This document shows, piece after piece, positions 32,433 to 39,248 of a stretch of DNA of 64,000 bases. The stretch covers positions 1 through 64,000 of the IMG/VR virus record IMGVR_UViG_3300028895_000635; one strand, 5' to 3'. Under the pieces are notes generated by a model that did no database searches, had not been told where the DNA came from, and saw only the letters and a program-made list of their open reading frames with translations. The position numbers and the translations under genes are program-made. Source of the DNA: a virus. Within the stretch, counting starts at the first letter, position 1. Each line of letters starts with the position of its first letter.

Positions 32433-33620
32433 TTAGTTGGTCAGACGCTCCAGCCAATTTTGATCAGCTGAACAAGATTCGGCTGCTTTCCTGTGCCCTG
32501 CCAGCACATTGGTACTCAGTTTGCCCTGTGGGTACTTTTTCTGGAGCCAGTCGAGCATACCCAGCTCGCCGCCCTGTGTGAGGAACATCAGCTTCTTGTC
32601 GCCGGCTGTACGCTGGTGGAAGTCTACGCCCAGGTCGCCTCGATCCTTCACGGTGAGGTCGCCACAGTTGTAGTCGGCCAGCTCGGCATACTTGTCCATG
32701 GCCACCTTACCAGCCATGCCGTTGAAACCGCCCACTCCCACTCCTTTACCCAAAGCCCCAGTGGCGATCGGGAAGCCCAGGCCGCTGGCGCTGCCTACAC
32801 CCATATGGGCCATTGAAAAGTCCCCTGGAGCCCCTTGCCAGCTCTGCGGTTGCTGCTGTTGTACAGGCATCGGGGCCTCGTGTTTCTCCATACCGGCGAG
32901 GTTCTGCCCGGCCGCGGCCATCACTCTTGGATCGTCGGACGGAGCAACCGTAGGTGCTTGCTGTGCTGGCACTTGGGCTACGCCAGGGGGCATAGCGATG
33001 GATGGCCGCGCTGATTTTTCAAGGCTTCGCGTCCCCAGCTCGGAGGGTGCCGACGGGGGCGCATCCGCAGTAATCCCCTCTTTTGGGAACACAGAGGTAG
33101 CCACAACGGCTGCATCCACGGCCTTTTTGATGCCACTGATAGCAGCGACCATGCGCGCGGTTTGGACATCATCAGGTAAGAAATCACAGAGTGCTATCGG
33201 TGCTGCCACTCCCGACGCAGCCTTGTCGCAGCCCCCAGACTCCATCACTTCGAGCTTGTCGTAGTATTTTCTGTCCTCTTGTAGGTGATCTTTGGCGATC
33301 TCCTCGGCCAGCTCCTCGTCGTTGACATGCTCCATCTCCACTTCTTCGCCCTTGTCAAGCTGGTCCTCTGGGTATGCGGAGTCGGGTTTGCCGTCAGCCA
33401 AACCACCAGTCAGCCGATCGGGACCAGAGGCCATTTTGCCCACGATAGCGTGCATCCAGGGGGCGTACGCCTCCTTCTTGCGCCCCTTTTTCTTAGCGCG
33501 CTCAGGTAGGTCTTTGCCCTTGGACTCCTCGTTCCATTCGTCCACGTCAACGCCCTCAGCCTCAAGCTCGGCCTTGTTGGCATTGAAGTAACGCCGCTGA
33601 GCGTCGCTAGCGTATGGCAT
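32433..33620 (-). CDS. phage-type protein with N-terminal AQRRYFNA domain
   Basis: 395 residues from the ATG at 33620 (AGGAG eight bases upstream). Residues 1-45 match a small domain common in phage and plasmid proteins: YASDAQRRYFNANKAE, then a VDVDEWNEESKGKDLPE block. The remainder is low in motifs: an acidic helix, Pro/Gln-rich linker, a Gly/Ala-rich zipper-like segment near 285-310, and a short globular C-terminus with CGDLTVKDRGD. An APWM segment near residue 52 is shared with the glycine-zipper protein at 25752. Probably a virion protein. Confidence 0.6.
   Translation of the reverse strand: MPYASDAQRRYFNANKAELEAEGVDVDEWNEESKGKDLPERAKKKGRKKEAYAPWMHAIVGKMASGPDRLTGGLADGKPDSAYPEDQLDKGEEVEMEHVNDEELAEEIAKDHLQEDRKYYDKLEVMESGGCDKAASGVAAPIALCDFLPDDVQTARMVAAISGIKKAVDAAVVATSVFPKEGITADAPPSAPSELGTRSLEKSARPSIAMPPGVAQVPAQQAPTVAPSDDPRVMAAAGQNLAGMEKHEAPMPVQQQQPQSWQGAPGDFSMAHMGVGSASGLGFPIATGALGKGVGVGGFNGMAGKVAMDKYAELADYNCGDLTVKDRGDLGVDFHQRTAGDKKLMFLTQGGELGMLDWLQKKYPQGKLSTNVLAGHRKAAESCSADQNWLERLTN
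32460..32475. promoter_or_regulatory. dyad box (copy 10), inside the 3' end of a coding region
   Basis: TTGATCAGCTGAACAA on the plus strand. It lies in the last codons of the 395-residue protein and 42 bp upstream of the secreted-protein start. The centre is GC rather than CA/TG. This copy could be chance given its coding location. Confidence 0.35.
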
Positions 33621-33712
33621 CGTGCCGCTCCTAGAAGGTTCCAATCCGTTGTTCCACGCCACTCACTAGTATGGCGCATCTACACAGGGCTGGCAATGCG
33701 TGTCTGATAGCT

Positions 33713-33737
33713 AAAGAAAAGGCCCCAAAGTGGGGCC
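33713..33737 (-). terminator. rho-independent terminator
   Basis: On the minus strand a GGCCCC/GGGGCC stem with loop ACTTT, then TTTTCTTT. It is 43 bp after the stop of the alpha-CTD-like frame, as expected if that frame is translated. Confidence 0.75.
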
Positions 33738-33779
33738 TAGATTAGTTCAGATGATCGGCTAGCATGGTTGGCTTCTTGC

Positions 33780-33980
33780 TCAGCTGAGCGATAGGCCCAT
33801 GCGCGCCAGTGCCTCGACAACGTATCGACAGCGTGTCTTGCCCATACCGGCTACCTTGCGCAGGCCCGCTTCCGAGTATGACAGAAGCGCGTCGATCGTA
33901 AGGATGCTTGCCTGGTGGAGCACATCTAACGTACGTGGATCCAAACCGTCCAGCGTAAAAACTGGCAGACGCGCCGGATC
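33780..33980 (-). CDS. RNA polymerase alpha C-terminal-domain-like sequence in frame after a TAG stop
   Basis: 66 codons follow directly, in the same frame, the TAG that ends the gene at 33981-34454. The region LDGLDPRTLDVLHQASILT, then TIDALLSYSEAGLRKV, GMGK and VVEALARMGLSL aligns over its whole length with bacterial alpha-CTD, which binds UP-element DNA and activators. The Arg equivalent to E. coli R265 and the helix-hairpin-helix G (MGK) are kept; N268 and K298 are not. There is no ATG, only CTG, TTG or GTG codons. It could be made by amber readthrough as a C-terminal domain or from a non-ATG start. A terminator follows 43 bp after the stop. Confidence 0.6.
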   Translation of the reverse strand, partial: DPARLPVFTLDGLDPRTLDVLHQASILTIDALLSYSEAGLRKVAGMGKTRCRYVVEALARMGLSLS

Positions 33981-34454
33981 CTACTTGTCCGCGGCCATTG
34001 GGTTGTTTAGATATGTGTGAGCGTGAAAATGTCCAGGATCAACGCACACCTCATGCGCATCTGCTGGATAATTAGCCCGCGTCAACAGCTCCAGCAGCCA
34101 GTTATGCATATGGGCTGCCCATACGTTGGTGAATGCTGTAGGACTATCCACGTAGCTGTTCACGGACACGTATACCTGCAACCGTGGCGGCGGTGGCTTG
34201 TCGGCAACACTCATCCGTGTGAACATGTTGACTTTCGGCGCCCAGCACGCACGCGCATCTACGAGCTCGTGTAGAACCAGCTGCAAAGCCTGTTCGTCGA
34301 CCGCGCTGAGCGCAGCTATCATCCGTGACTCGATGTGTGTCAGCGCGCCCAACAGCATCGTACCGACGAACGAGTCGGTAGCCAGCTTCATCTTGCCCGT
34401 AGCTTCGGGCATATCGCCGTCCAGCAGGTCTATAGTCGTCTCGTACTTTTCCAT
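33981..34454 (-). CDS. small helical/beta protein, first of a paralogue group; ends in readthrough-prone TAG
   Basis: 157 residues. An N-terminal negatively charged segment leads into a long helix (LLGALTHIESRMIAAL), a V-rich strand pair (LQVYVSVNSYV), and a second helix near the end. This order resembles the proteins at 34546, 35586, 36171 and 36896. An AAAGGAGG site precedes the ATG. The stop is TAG followed by an in-frame alpha-CTD-like sequence, so the natural product could be 224 residues. Upstream leader carries dyad box copy 4. Confidence 0.6.
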   Translation of the reverse strand: MEKYETTIDLLDGDMPEATGKMKLATDSFVGTMLLGALTHIESRMIAALSAVDEQALQLVLHELVDARACWAPKVNMFTRMSVADKPPPPRLQVYVSVNSYVDSPTAFTNVWAAHMHNWLLELLTRANYPADAHEVCVDPGHFHAHTYLNNPMAADK

Positions 34455-34460
34455 CCTATC

Positions 34461-34534
34461 CTCCTTTCAAATCTTGTTCATGTGATCAAAAAGAAGGGCG
34501 CCCGAAGGCGCCCCAGGTCAAAGGTCACCAGGCA
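34461..34534. repeat. duplicated regulatory module, first copy (terminator, dyad box copy 4, leader)
   Basis: Nearly identical to 34916-34986 except for a 3-bp insertion. Reading the minus strand: GGGCGCC-TTCG-GGCGCCC stem (34496-34514) with a T-run ends the gene at 34546; the dyad box TTGATCACATGAACAA lies at 34474-34489; then comes the leader with AAAGGAGG for the gene at 33981. The terminator and box overlap, so the box starts as transcription of the upstream gene stops. Confidence 0.7.
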
Positions 34535-34545
34535 ACGCCTGCTCG

Positions 34546-34908
34546 TTAGTTGTTGCTTGGATCTGGCCCTCGGTGACAACGCGCCTGTTGAAGTGCACGC
34601 ACGGCAAGCGTTACATACCCTTCTGGGGGTGTTAGCTTGCTGTTGAGCCCACTAAGCATTTCGTGCAGCGTGAAAGCCATGTTACCCAGCATGGCAAGAT
34701 CGTCACTGCTACGGCTCCACACCGTGACTTCCAGCTGCGTATCTGTAAGCTCATCCACAAATACGCGATAGCCATTTTCGTGCGCATGGCACAACGCCTG
34801 CAGTGTGTCCTGCAAGCTCTCGTGATCGTGGTCGGCCAAGCAGTGGACTACCAGCAACAGGAACGCCTCGCGCTGCCGGCTTGACGGACTGAGCGGGTCG
34901 CCGCCCAT
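34546..34908 (-). CDS. small paralogue-group protein
   Basis: 120 residues. REAFLLLVVHCLADHD, then GYRVFVDELTDTQLEVTVWS and a helix ending HEMLSGLN. The same blocks occur in the protein at 36171-36539 (RRAFLLMVINGVLDRD, GYRVHLE, LEVTIWD, YQMLNDLND), so the two are paralogues. No motif of known function. Preceded by a leader with the second regulatory module. Confidence 0.6.
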   Translation of the reverse strand: MGGDPLSPSSRQREAFLLLVVHCLADHDHESLQDTLQALCHAHENGYRVFVDELTDTQLEVTVWSRSSDDLAMLGNMAFTLHEMLSGLNSKLTPPEGYVTLAVRALQQARCHRGPDPSNN

Positions 34909-34915
34909 TGGAAAG

Positions 34916-34986
34916 CTCCTTTCAAATCTTGTTCATGTGATCAAAAAGGGCGCCCGAAGGCGCCCCAGGTCAAAGGTCACCAGGCA
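34916..34986. repeat. duplicated regulatory module, second copy (terminator, dyad box copy 5, leader)
   Basis: On the minus strand: a GGGCGCC-TTCG-GGCGCCC terminator at 34948-34966 with a TTTTT run, then the dyad box at 34929-34944, then TTTGAAAGGAG before the gene at 34908. About 71 bp identical to the first copy. The terminator follows the stop at 34977 by 11 bp. Confidence 0.7.
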
Positions 34987-35552
34987 TCAGGCATCTCAGG
35001 ATACCCGTCCTCCACTTCTTCCTCGACGTCGAGGTCATCGTCCAGATACCACTTCTTGCCCTCCTCGATATGCGGGTCGAGCGACTTGGTATCTACACGT
35101 ACCGAGCGCATCAGCGCCTCGATCAGCTGGCGGACGATAGCGCCTTCGCCGTCTGGGTCTCGAGCGATTTCACGCCCGATGTCCTTGAGTATCTCAGGGT
35201 TCTCCATCAGCTTCTTGATGAAGTATTGGCCCTCGGACTCAAGGCGGTTGAGCTGAGGATCGACGCTGCGCGTGACCTTCAGCAGGGAGTTGCACAGCTC
35301 GGCCTTCTGCATCTCGTTGTATGCCAAGGCGAGCCTGTGCAGCTCGGAGCCAGCGCCCATCTGCTTGTTCGGCCCAACGCGGGCCTTGGCTCTGAGCAAG
35401 ATCTCGTCCAGCAAGACCTCCTGGGTCCGCTGGATCTTGGCCGTCCGGTGGGCCGGTACCGGCCTGAATAGCTTGACTGCGGTAATTCCAGCGCCTGCGC
35501 CTACGACGACGCAAAGCACGGCACACAATAGCATTACGATACGCTTACTCAT
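34977..35552 (-). CDS. membrane-anchored helical protein
   Basis: 191 residues. MSKRIVMLLCAVLCVVVGAG is a transmembrane anchor or uncleaved signal (the Cys are not in a lipobox). The rest is helical and charged, with an acidic tail (DDDLDVEEEVED) ending in MPDAW. Most of it should lie in the periplasm. The leader is the 30-bp repeat at 35554-35583, identical to that before the gene at 35586. No family recognised. Confidence 0.6.
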   Translation of the reverse strand: MSKRIVMLLCAVLCVVVGAGAGITAVKLFRPVPAHRTAKIQRTQEVLLDEILLRAKARVGPNKQMGAGSELHRLALAYNEMQKAELCNSLLKVTRSVDPQLNRLESEGQYFIKKLMENPEILKDIGREIARDPDGEGAIVRQLIEALMRSVRVDTKSLDPHIEEGKKWYLDDDLDVEEEVEDGYPEMPDAW

Positions 35553-35553
35553 G

Positions 35554-35583
35554 GGGTTGCTCCTTTCAAGAGCGGGTTAAAGA
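35554..35583 (-). repeat. 30-bp leader repeat, first copy
   Basis: Exact copy of 36120-36149. On the minus strand it contains the CTTGAAAGGAG ribosome-binding site and ends next to the ATG. Both copies precede a start codon, so the repeat is a translation leader shared by two genes. Confidence 0.65.
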
Positions 35584-35585
35584 AA

Positions 35586-36119
35586 TCAACCGTGCCACTG
35601 CTGTGACACGGCTTGTGGGTCGTTCGGCGCGAGATGATAGCGCTCAACTAGGGACGCCAAGTCCTCATGGGTCGTACGCAAATCCGTACCGCCTTCGGTA
35701 TCTGTCGCGTGGTAGCGTGTGACACTGACCTCATGGCAACGCCCTTGACGATGGACGAAGCGCATCGCATAGGACAGCCAAATGAAGAGATCATCTGTGA
35801 ACTTGGCCCGCTGCGCTGCGCTGAACACGCCAACCGCATCGTTAAAGATCACATAGACCCACACGTCACGGCACAGTACCTCAACGAGAATCTTGGTGCC
35901 ATGGTCGACATCGCCGAACACATCCATGAGCAGCGTCTGCGCACGGGCACTGTCGTCTTGATTGACAGCCTCAATAAATGCATTACGCAGATGCGCGGCG
36001 GACATGCAAAACAGGGTACGCCAAAAGCCATCATCCAGTTCATTCAACGCTGCGCCCGCCGGGTCGATAAAATCGACCTCGCTGGGTGGTGGTCGGTCGT
36101 GAAAATCATCAGACGCCAT
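35586..36119 (-). CDS. paralogue-group-like protein
   Basis: 177 residues. Acidic, Pro-rich start, then the helix RTLFCMSAAHLRNAFIEAV, a strand pair (ILVEVLCRDVWVYVIFND), and a helix (LFIWLSYAMRFV), the same helix-strand-helix order as the other small proteins in this stretch, though without close identity. Leader is the 30-bp repeat. Function unknown. Confidence 0.55.
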   Translation of the reverse strand: MASDDFHDRPPPSEVDFIDPAGAALNELDDGFWRTLFCMSAAHLRNAFIEAVNQDDSARAQTLLMDVFGDVDHGTKILVEVLCRDVWVYVIFNDAVGVFSAAQRAKFTDDLFIWLSYAMRFVHRQGRCHEVSVTRYHATDTEGGTDLRTTHEDLASLVERYHLAPNDPQAVSQQWHG

Positions 36120-36149
36120 GGGTTGCTCCTTTCAAGAGCGGGTTAAAGA
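36120..36149 (-). repeat. 30-bp leader repeat, second copy
   Basis: Exact copy of 35554-35583, next to the ATG of the gene at 35586-36119. It carries CTTGAAAGGAG. The two copies are 536 bp apart. Confidence 0.65.
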
Positions 36150-36170
36150 GCTATGGCTTGTGCCATAGTG

Positions 36171-36539
36171 TCATTCACGAGCGGCAATAAGAGCTGCCGG
36201 AAGCTGTCTGCGCTGCAGCACACGCACATCGATATCATCGAAGCCCTCGGACTCATCGTCCTCGTAGCGCTTGTCGTTGAGGTCGTTGAGCATCTGATAC
36301 ATCTGGATGGCCAGCTTGCACATCTCCTCGAAGTCCCCGTCGTCGCGATCCCAGATCGTGACTTCCAAATGGTTGGCAACGGGTGTCTCCAAGTGTACTC
36401 GATAGCCGGGGGCACAGACCTGACACCGTGTCGACAGCGCGTGCTGCAGCAAACGCACGTCTCGATCGAGCACTCCGTTTATGACCATCAGCAAGAAAGC
36501 TCGGCGATCATTATCCTCCGGGGTGAATTGCTTACACAT
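36171..36539 (-). CDS. small paralogue-group protein
   Basis: 122 residues. Paralogue of the protein at 34546: the RRAFLLM, GYRVHLE and LEVTIWD blocks align over about 85 residues. It has an acidic insert (RYEDDESEGFDDID). A good ribosome-binding site (GAAAGGAAG) precedes the ATG. No known motif. Confidence 0.6.
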   Translation of the reverse strand: MCKQFTPEDNDRRAFLLMVINGVLDRDVRLLQHALSTRCQVCAPGYRVHLETPVANHLEVTIWDRDDGDFEEMCKLAIQMYQMLNDLNDKRYEDDESEGFDDIDVRVLQRRQLPAALIAARE

Positions 36540-36557
36540 ACGTCTTCCTTTCGTGGG

Positions 36558-36893
36558 TCAGAACGGCCTGACCTTGGAACGGGGCCTGCCACGGGCAGGC
36601 CAGGGTTTAGGCACCGTACGGTGCCAGTGGACAATGTCATGCAGGGTCACGCTGTGCTGCTCCCGGGCGCGGTGGATACGATGCGCCAGGTACTGACAGA
36701 TCTTGTGACTGATTCCGAACTGCGTAAGGGCGGCAGCATGCTCGCCTAGGGCGACTAGCTGCGCCAGGGCGGCCCTGCTCGCGTCGCTGACCTCTTGGCC
36801 AGCGTCTTCCAGGGCCTGGTTGATCGCGTAGCAGACATCCACTACGGCTGTATCGTGGTACTTATCGGTCGTCACTCCATCGGGTAGTGGCAT
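36558..36893 (-). CDS. small hypothetical protein with basic tail
   Basis: 111 residues. Mostly helical: AVVDVCYAINQALEDAG and SRAALAQLVALGEHAAALTQF. The tail is basic with KPWPARGRPRSKVRPF. Two Cys. The upstream gene ends with TAA three bases before its ATG. Possibly DNA-binding, based on tail charge only. Confidence 0.5.
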   Translation of the reverse strand: MPLPDGVTTDKYHDTAVVDVCYAINQALEDAGQEVSDASRAALAQLVALGEHAAALTQFGISHKICQYLAHRIHRAREQHSVTLHDIVHWHRTVPKPWPARGRPRSKVRPF

Positions 36894-36895
36894 GT

Positions 36896-37258
36896 TTACT
36901 CCCTTGTGACCTCAAGCACGCGCTTCTCAGCGGTCTTGCGGGTGGTGAACAGCACCACGGCATGGATCTTGGCCGGGCACCGTAGGATCAGCTCGTGGAA
37001 CCAGACGGCCACGTTCGAGGCATACGCCTCTGCCAGTGGCTGGTGCTTTCGTGCGACGTCGTCGCCGAAGACGACAACGATTGTCAGCGCGGTAGCGGAA
37101 TACTCGCCACACTCCGACAAACGGGTGTCGAAGCTTCCGGTGGCAAACGTCTCCTCGCCATCGAAGATCACGTCCAGGATGGCATTCAGTGACGGGACGT
37201 GCTGATCCATCAGCGCCTGGGTGGCGGGGATGTTCAGCGAGTCAGATAACTTGTCCAT
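36896..37258 (-). CDS. small hypothetical protein downstream of a dyad box
   Basis: 120 residues. N-terminal helix, then a beta strand pair (SATALTIVVVFGDD), helices, then a KIHAVVLFTTRK strand. The helix-strand-helix order resembles the local paralogue group but without clear identity. The leader has AAAAGGAGG and dyad box copy 6 at 37277-37292, placed 18 bp before the ATG. Function unknown. Confidence 0.55.
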   Translation of the reverse strand: MDKLSDSLNIPATQALMDQHVPSLNAILDVIFDGEETFATGSFDTRLSECGEYSATALTIVVVFGDDVARKHQPLAEAYASNVAVWFHELILRCPAKIHAVVLFTTRKTAEKRVLEVTRE

Positions 37259-37276
37259 CGTTCCTCCTTTTGAACT

Positions 37277-37292
37277 TTGTTCATGTGATCAA
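37277..37292. promoter_or_regulatory. dyad box (copy 6)
   Basis: TTGATCACATGAACAA on the minus strand. Its TGA is the stop codon of the coiled-coil gene at 37289. It ends 18 bp before the start of the next gene. Confidence 0.55.
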
Positions 37293-38152
37293 GATTCGTC
37301 CTCTGCGGCCTCCTCTTCGCGCAACTTGCGCAGTCTGCGGTGTTGTTTCTGTCGCTCCGCAACAGTGGGCTGAGAACCGAATATCCTCCGCTTCCGCGGG
37401 GGTGGCGGTTCGGCACCGGGCTTGTCGCTCGAATCGCTCAAGCTGCTTCGAGCTATGAGCTTCGTGCGGGTGGAATCCTCAGGCGCGATAAACCAGTCGC
37501 GCATCCAGCGACACAGCTTGGCCATCTGCTTGTCCTGGCCCTTGCCCATACGTGAGCCGATATTGGTATCTTTGCCGTATTGCATGCCCGGCACCTCGAT
37601 ACCAACAGGTATGCCGATCATAGCCATCAGGGCGACAAACATTCCGAGGGTGTTGTAGTCGTAGCCCTCCTGCTTGAACAGCACGTCGTGCAACCGTACT
37701 TCGTAGTATTTGCCCGCCCTGGAGAATCCACTGGTAGGCGGTGCCCAACGTAGACGGCGACGCACTTCCTTAGAGAGATTCACAAACCACATGCTATCGA
37801 AGGTCATCTCGACAGCAGGGTGTTTGGGTTCCAGCTCGGCCTGCAGCCTTGCCTGCTCTTTGAGTAGCCGCGTTTTGTCGGCGGTTATCTGCGTGAGCTT
37901 CTGGGTCAGCTTGCCCAGCTCAGCTTCCAGCTCAGCGATACGGGCATTCGTCGGAGCCAGCGCAGCAACTGCTTTCTTGGCACGCTCATCGGCCTCGGCT
38001 GCCTGCGTGCGCAGCTCCGCGTTCGTACGGCGTAACTGCGCCTGTAAGTCTTGTACCTTCGTTAGATACGACATGGCCGTCTCGTCGTGCGCAACGTACT
38101 TTTGTAGATCGGCCATAGCCGCCTTAGCTTCTCGTCTGAGTTTCGACGCCAT
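37289..38152 (-). CDS. coiled-coil protein with globular C-terminal domain
   Basis: 287 residues. Residues about 12-110 form a long coiled coil rich in Ala, Glu, Lys and Gln. A globular part (about 112-210) contains MWFVNLSKEVRRRLRW, a hydrophobic stretch (LGMFVALMAMIGIPVGI, possibly buried or membrane-touching), and MRDWFIAPED. The tail is Pro and Arg-rich. It ends in the dyad box. No family recognised; structure suggests an oligomeric scaffold or DNA-binding protein. Confidence 0.6.
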   Translation of the reverse strand: MASKLRREAKAAMADLQKYVAHDETAMSYLTKVQDLQAQLRRTNAELRTQAAEADERAKKAVAALAPTNARIAELEAELGKLTQKLTQITADKTRLLKEQARLQAELEPKHPAVEMTFDSMWFVNLSKEVRRRLRWAPPTSGFSRAGKYYEVRLHDVLFKQEGYDYNTLGMFVALMAMIGIPVGIEVPGMQYGKDTNIGSRMGKGQDKQMAKLCRWMRDWFIAPEDSTRTKLIARSSLSDSSDKPGAEPPPPRKRRIFGSQPTVAERQKQHRRLRKLREEEAAEDES

Positions 38153-38172
38153 GTCGATCTCCTTTCGTTAGG

Positions 38173-38201
38173 TAAAAAGAAAGGCCCCGTGAAGGGGCCT
38201 T
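38173..38201 (-). terminator. rho-independent terminator
   Basis: On the minus strand AAGGCCCC/GGGGCCTT stem with a TTCAC loop, then TTTCTTTTT. It is 13 bp past the stop of the zinc-knuckle protein at 38214. Confidence 0.8.
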
Positions 38202-38213
38202 GAGTAATCAGGC

Positions 38214-38420
38214 CTACTCGGCCATTGCCGCCATGGCAAATCCGTCGGCCAACCGTTGGCCGTACGTGGGCGTCTCATCCGTCTCCGCTTGCAGGAACGT
38301 GTCCGGCGCAGCCTGTACACGGATATCGCGCTTGCGTGGGCGCGAGTCACGTACACGCAGTACGGACATGTCGCATCGGTGATGAACGCCGCGGTGACAG
38401 CCACAAATCTTGCAGTACAT
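38214..38420 (-). CDS. small Cys/His-rich (zinc-knuckle-like) protein
   Basis: 68 residues. YCKICGCHRGVHHRC gives Cys at 3, 6, 8 and 16 with His around them, enough for one zinc site. A basic stretch RDSRPRKRDIRV follows, resembling the shared basic tag. A ribosome-binding site AAGGA lies nine bases upstream. Between it and the next gene are a terminator and dyad box copy 9. Probable nucleic-acid-binding protein. Confidence 0.55.
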   Translation of the reverse strand: MYCKICGCHRGVHHRCDMSVLRVRDSRPRKRDIRVQAAPDTFLQAETDETPTYGQRLADGFAMAAMAE

Positions 38421-38491
38421 AGTAAGGTTCCTTGTAAAGAGGGAGGGGTAAGCTACTGGTCCAACATATTAGACTGCCGTGTTTCAGCACT

Positions 38492-38507
38492 TTGTTCACA
38501 TGATCAA
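38492..38507. promoter_or_regulatory. dyad box (copy 9)
   Basis: On the minus strand TTGATCATGTGAACAA, in the spacer between the terminator at 38523 and the zinc-knuckle gene. A TAATAT sequence lies about 20 bp downstream, so it could overlap a promoter here. Confidence 0.45.
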
Positions 38508-38522
38508 GATCGGCTGAGGGCT

Positions 38523-38565
38523 AAAGAAAAGAGGCAGGGCCCTGGGCTTGCGCCCAGAGCCCTGC
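38523..38565 (-). terminator. rho-independent terminator
   Basis: On the minus strand GCAGGGC...GCCCTGC stem with inner GGGC/GCCC pairs, then CTCTTTTCTTT. 19 bp after the stop of the gene at 38584. Confidence 0.75.
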
Positions 38566-38583
38566 GGGATCGGAGCCTCTGTG

Positions 38584-39081
38584 TCATGCGCCACGCATGG
38601 CCTTGGCTTGTCGTTCAAGCTCCCAGTCCATCGCGTAGCCTTGATCGCCTTCCTCGTACTCCCGGTACGCAGCGTCCCATGCGCGGCGTTCGGCGCTGTC
38701 GCTGTCGAGGAAGCCGGCGTGGACCTTGGCCCACTCGTATGCGTGTACGTCGTCGGGTTCGACGATCCACCAGTGTTCGGTGTCGTCGTGGTGCGGTGTC
38801 ATAGTCCAGTGCTGCCCATCGACGTTGATCCTGAGGCCGACGCATCGGCTCTCAACCAACCTATCGCCGTCGAGATCCAAACGCGCGTCGAACAGTGACG
38901 GACTGCAGCCAATGGTGTTGTCGAGCAGCTCGATCTGCACGTGCTCTCCCGGCTCGATCGAAGGGCTCGACGGATGGCCTGCTTGCTGTATGACAACAAC
39001 CAGGCGGTTAATCCACACGGATCTGTCGCTCAAGCCGAAAGCCCGAGCAAGGTCCGCCATCTTGGTGAACGAGAAGTACAT
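38584..39081 (-). CDS. hypothetical protein
   Basis: 165 residues. Strand-rich middle with DxDG and WTMTPHHDDTEHWW, then an acidic, charged helix. The start ATG follows CGAAAGGA. No known motif. It is the first gene after the promoter at 39139-39167. Confidence 0.55.
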   Translation of the reverse strand: MYFSFTKMADLARAFGLSDRSVWINRLVVVIQQAGHPSSPSIEPGEHVQIELLDNTIGCSPSLFDARLDLDGDRLVESRCVGLRINVDGQHWTMTPHHDDTEHWWIVEPDDVHAYEWAKVHAGFLDSDSAERRAWDAAYREYEEGDQGYAMDWELERQAKAMRGA

Positions 39082-39138
39082 GGTGAGTTCCTTTCGAGAA
39101 CTAAAGAAGGATTGGACAAGAGCGTTAGCTCTCTACCT

Positions 39139-39167
39139 TATATTGCCCCGTTTTATGTCGTTTTTAA
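39139..39167 (-). promoter_or_regulatory. sigma70-like promoter
   Basis: On the minus strand TTAAAA, 17 bp, AATATA, preceded by C and followed by a short AGAGC/GCTCT stem. Very similar to 42694-42722 at the -35 end (CTTAAAAAC) and before the -10 (GGGCA). It lies between a weak terminator and the gene at 39081. Confidence 0.5.
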
Positions 39168-39198
39168 GCAGCGTAGCGGGATGATACGACGGATAATG

Positions 39199-39234
39199 AA
39201 GAACGCCCCGATTGAGTATGAGACCTCGGGGCCA
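39199..39234 (-). terminator. weak terminator hairpin
   Basis: On the minus strand GCCCCG/CGGGGC with a 16-bp loop, then GTTCTTC. It follows the PEP-CTERM gene by 15 bp. Confidence 0.4.
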
Positions 39235-39248
39235 CGGTCCCAGCACAT

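Noticed and set aside
33799-34020. 73-codon plus-strand frame
   Set aside because: Lies opposite the alpha-CTD-like region, which shows clear domain similarity in the minus frame.
38168-38404. 78-codon minus-strand frame
   Set aside because: Overlaps the zinc-knuckle gene in another frame, has no ribosome-binding site and runs into the terminator.
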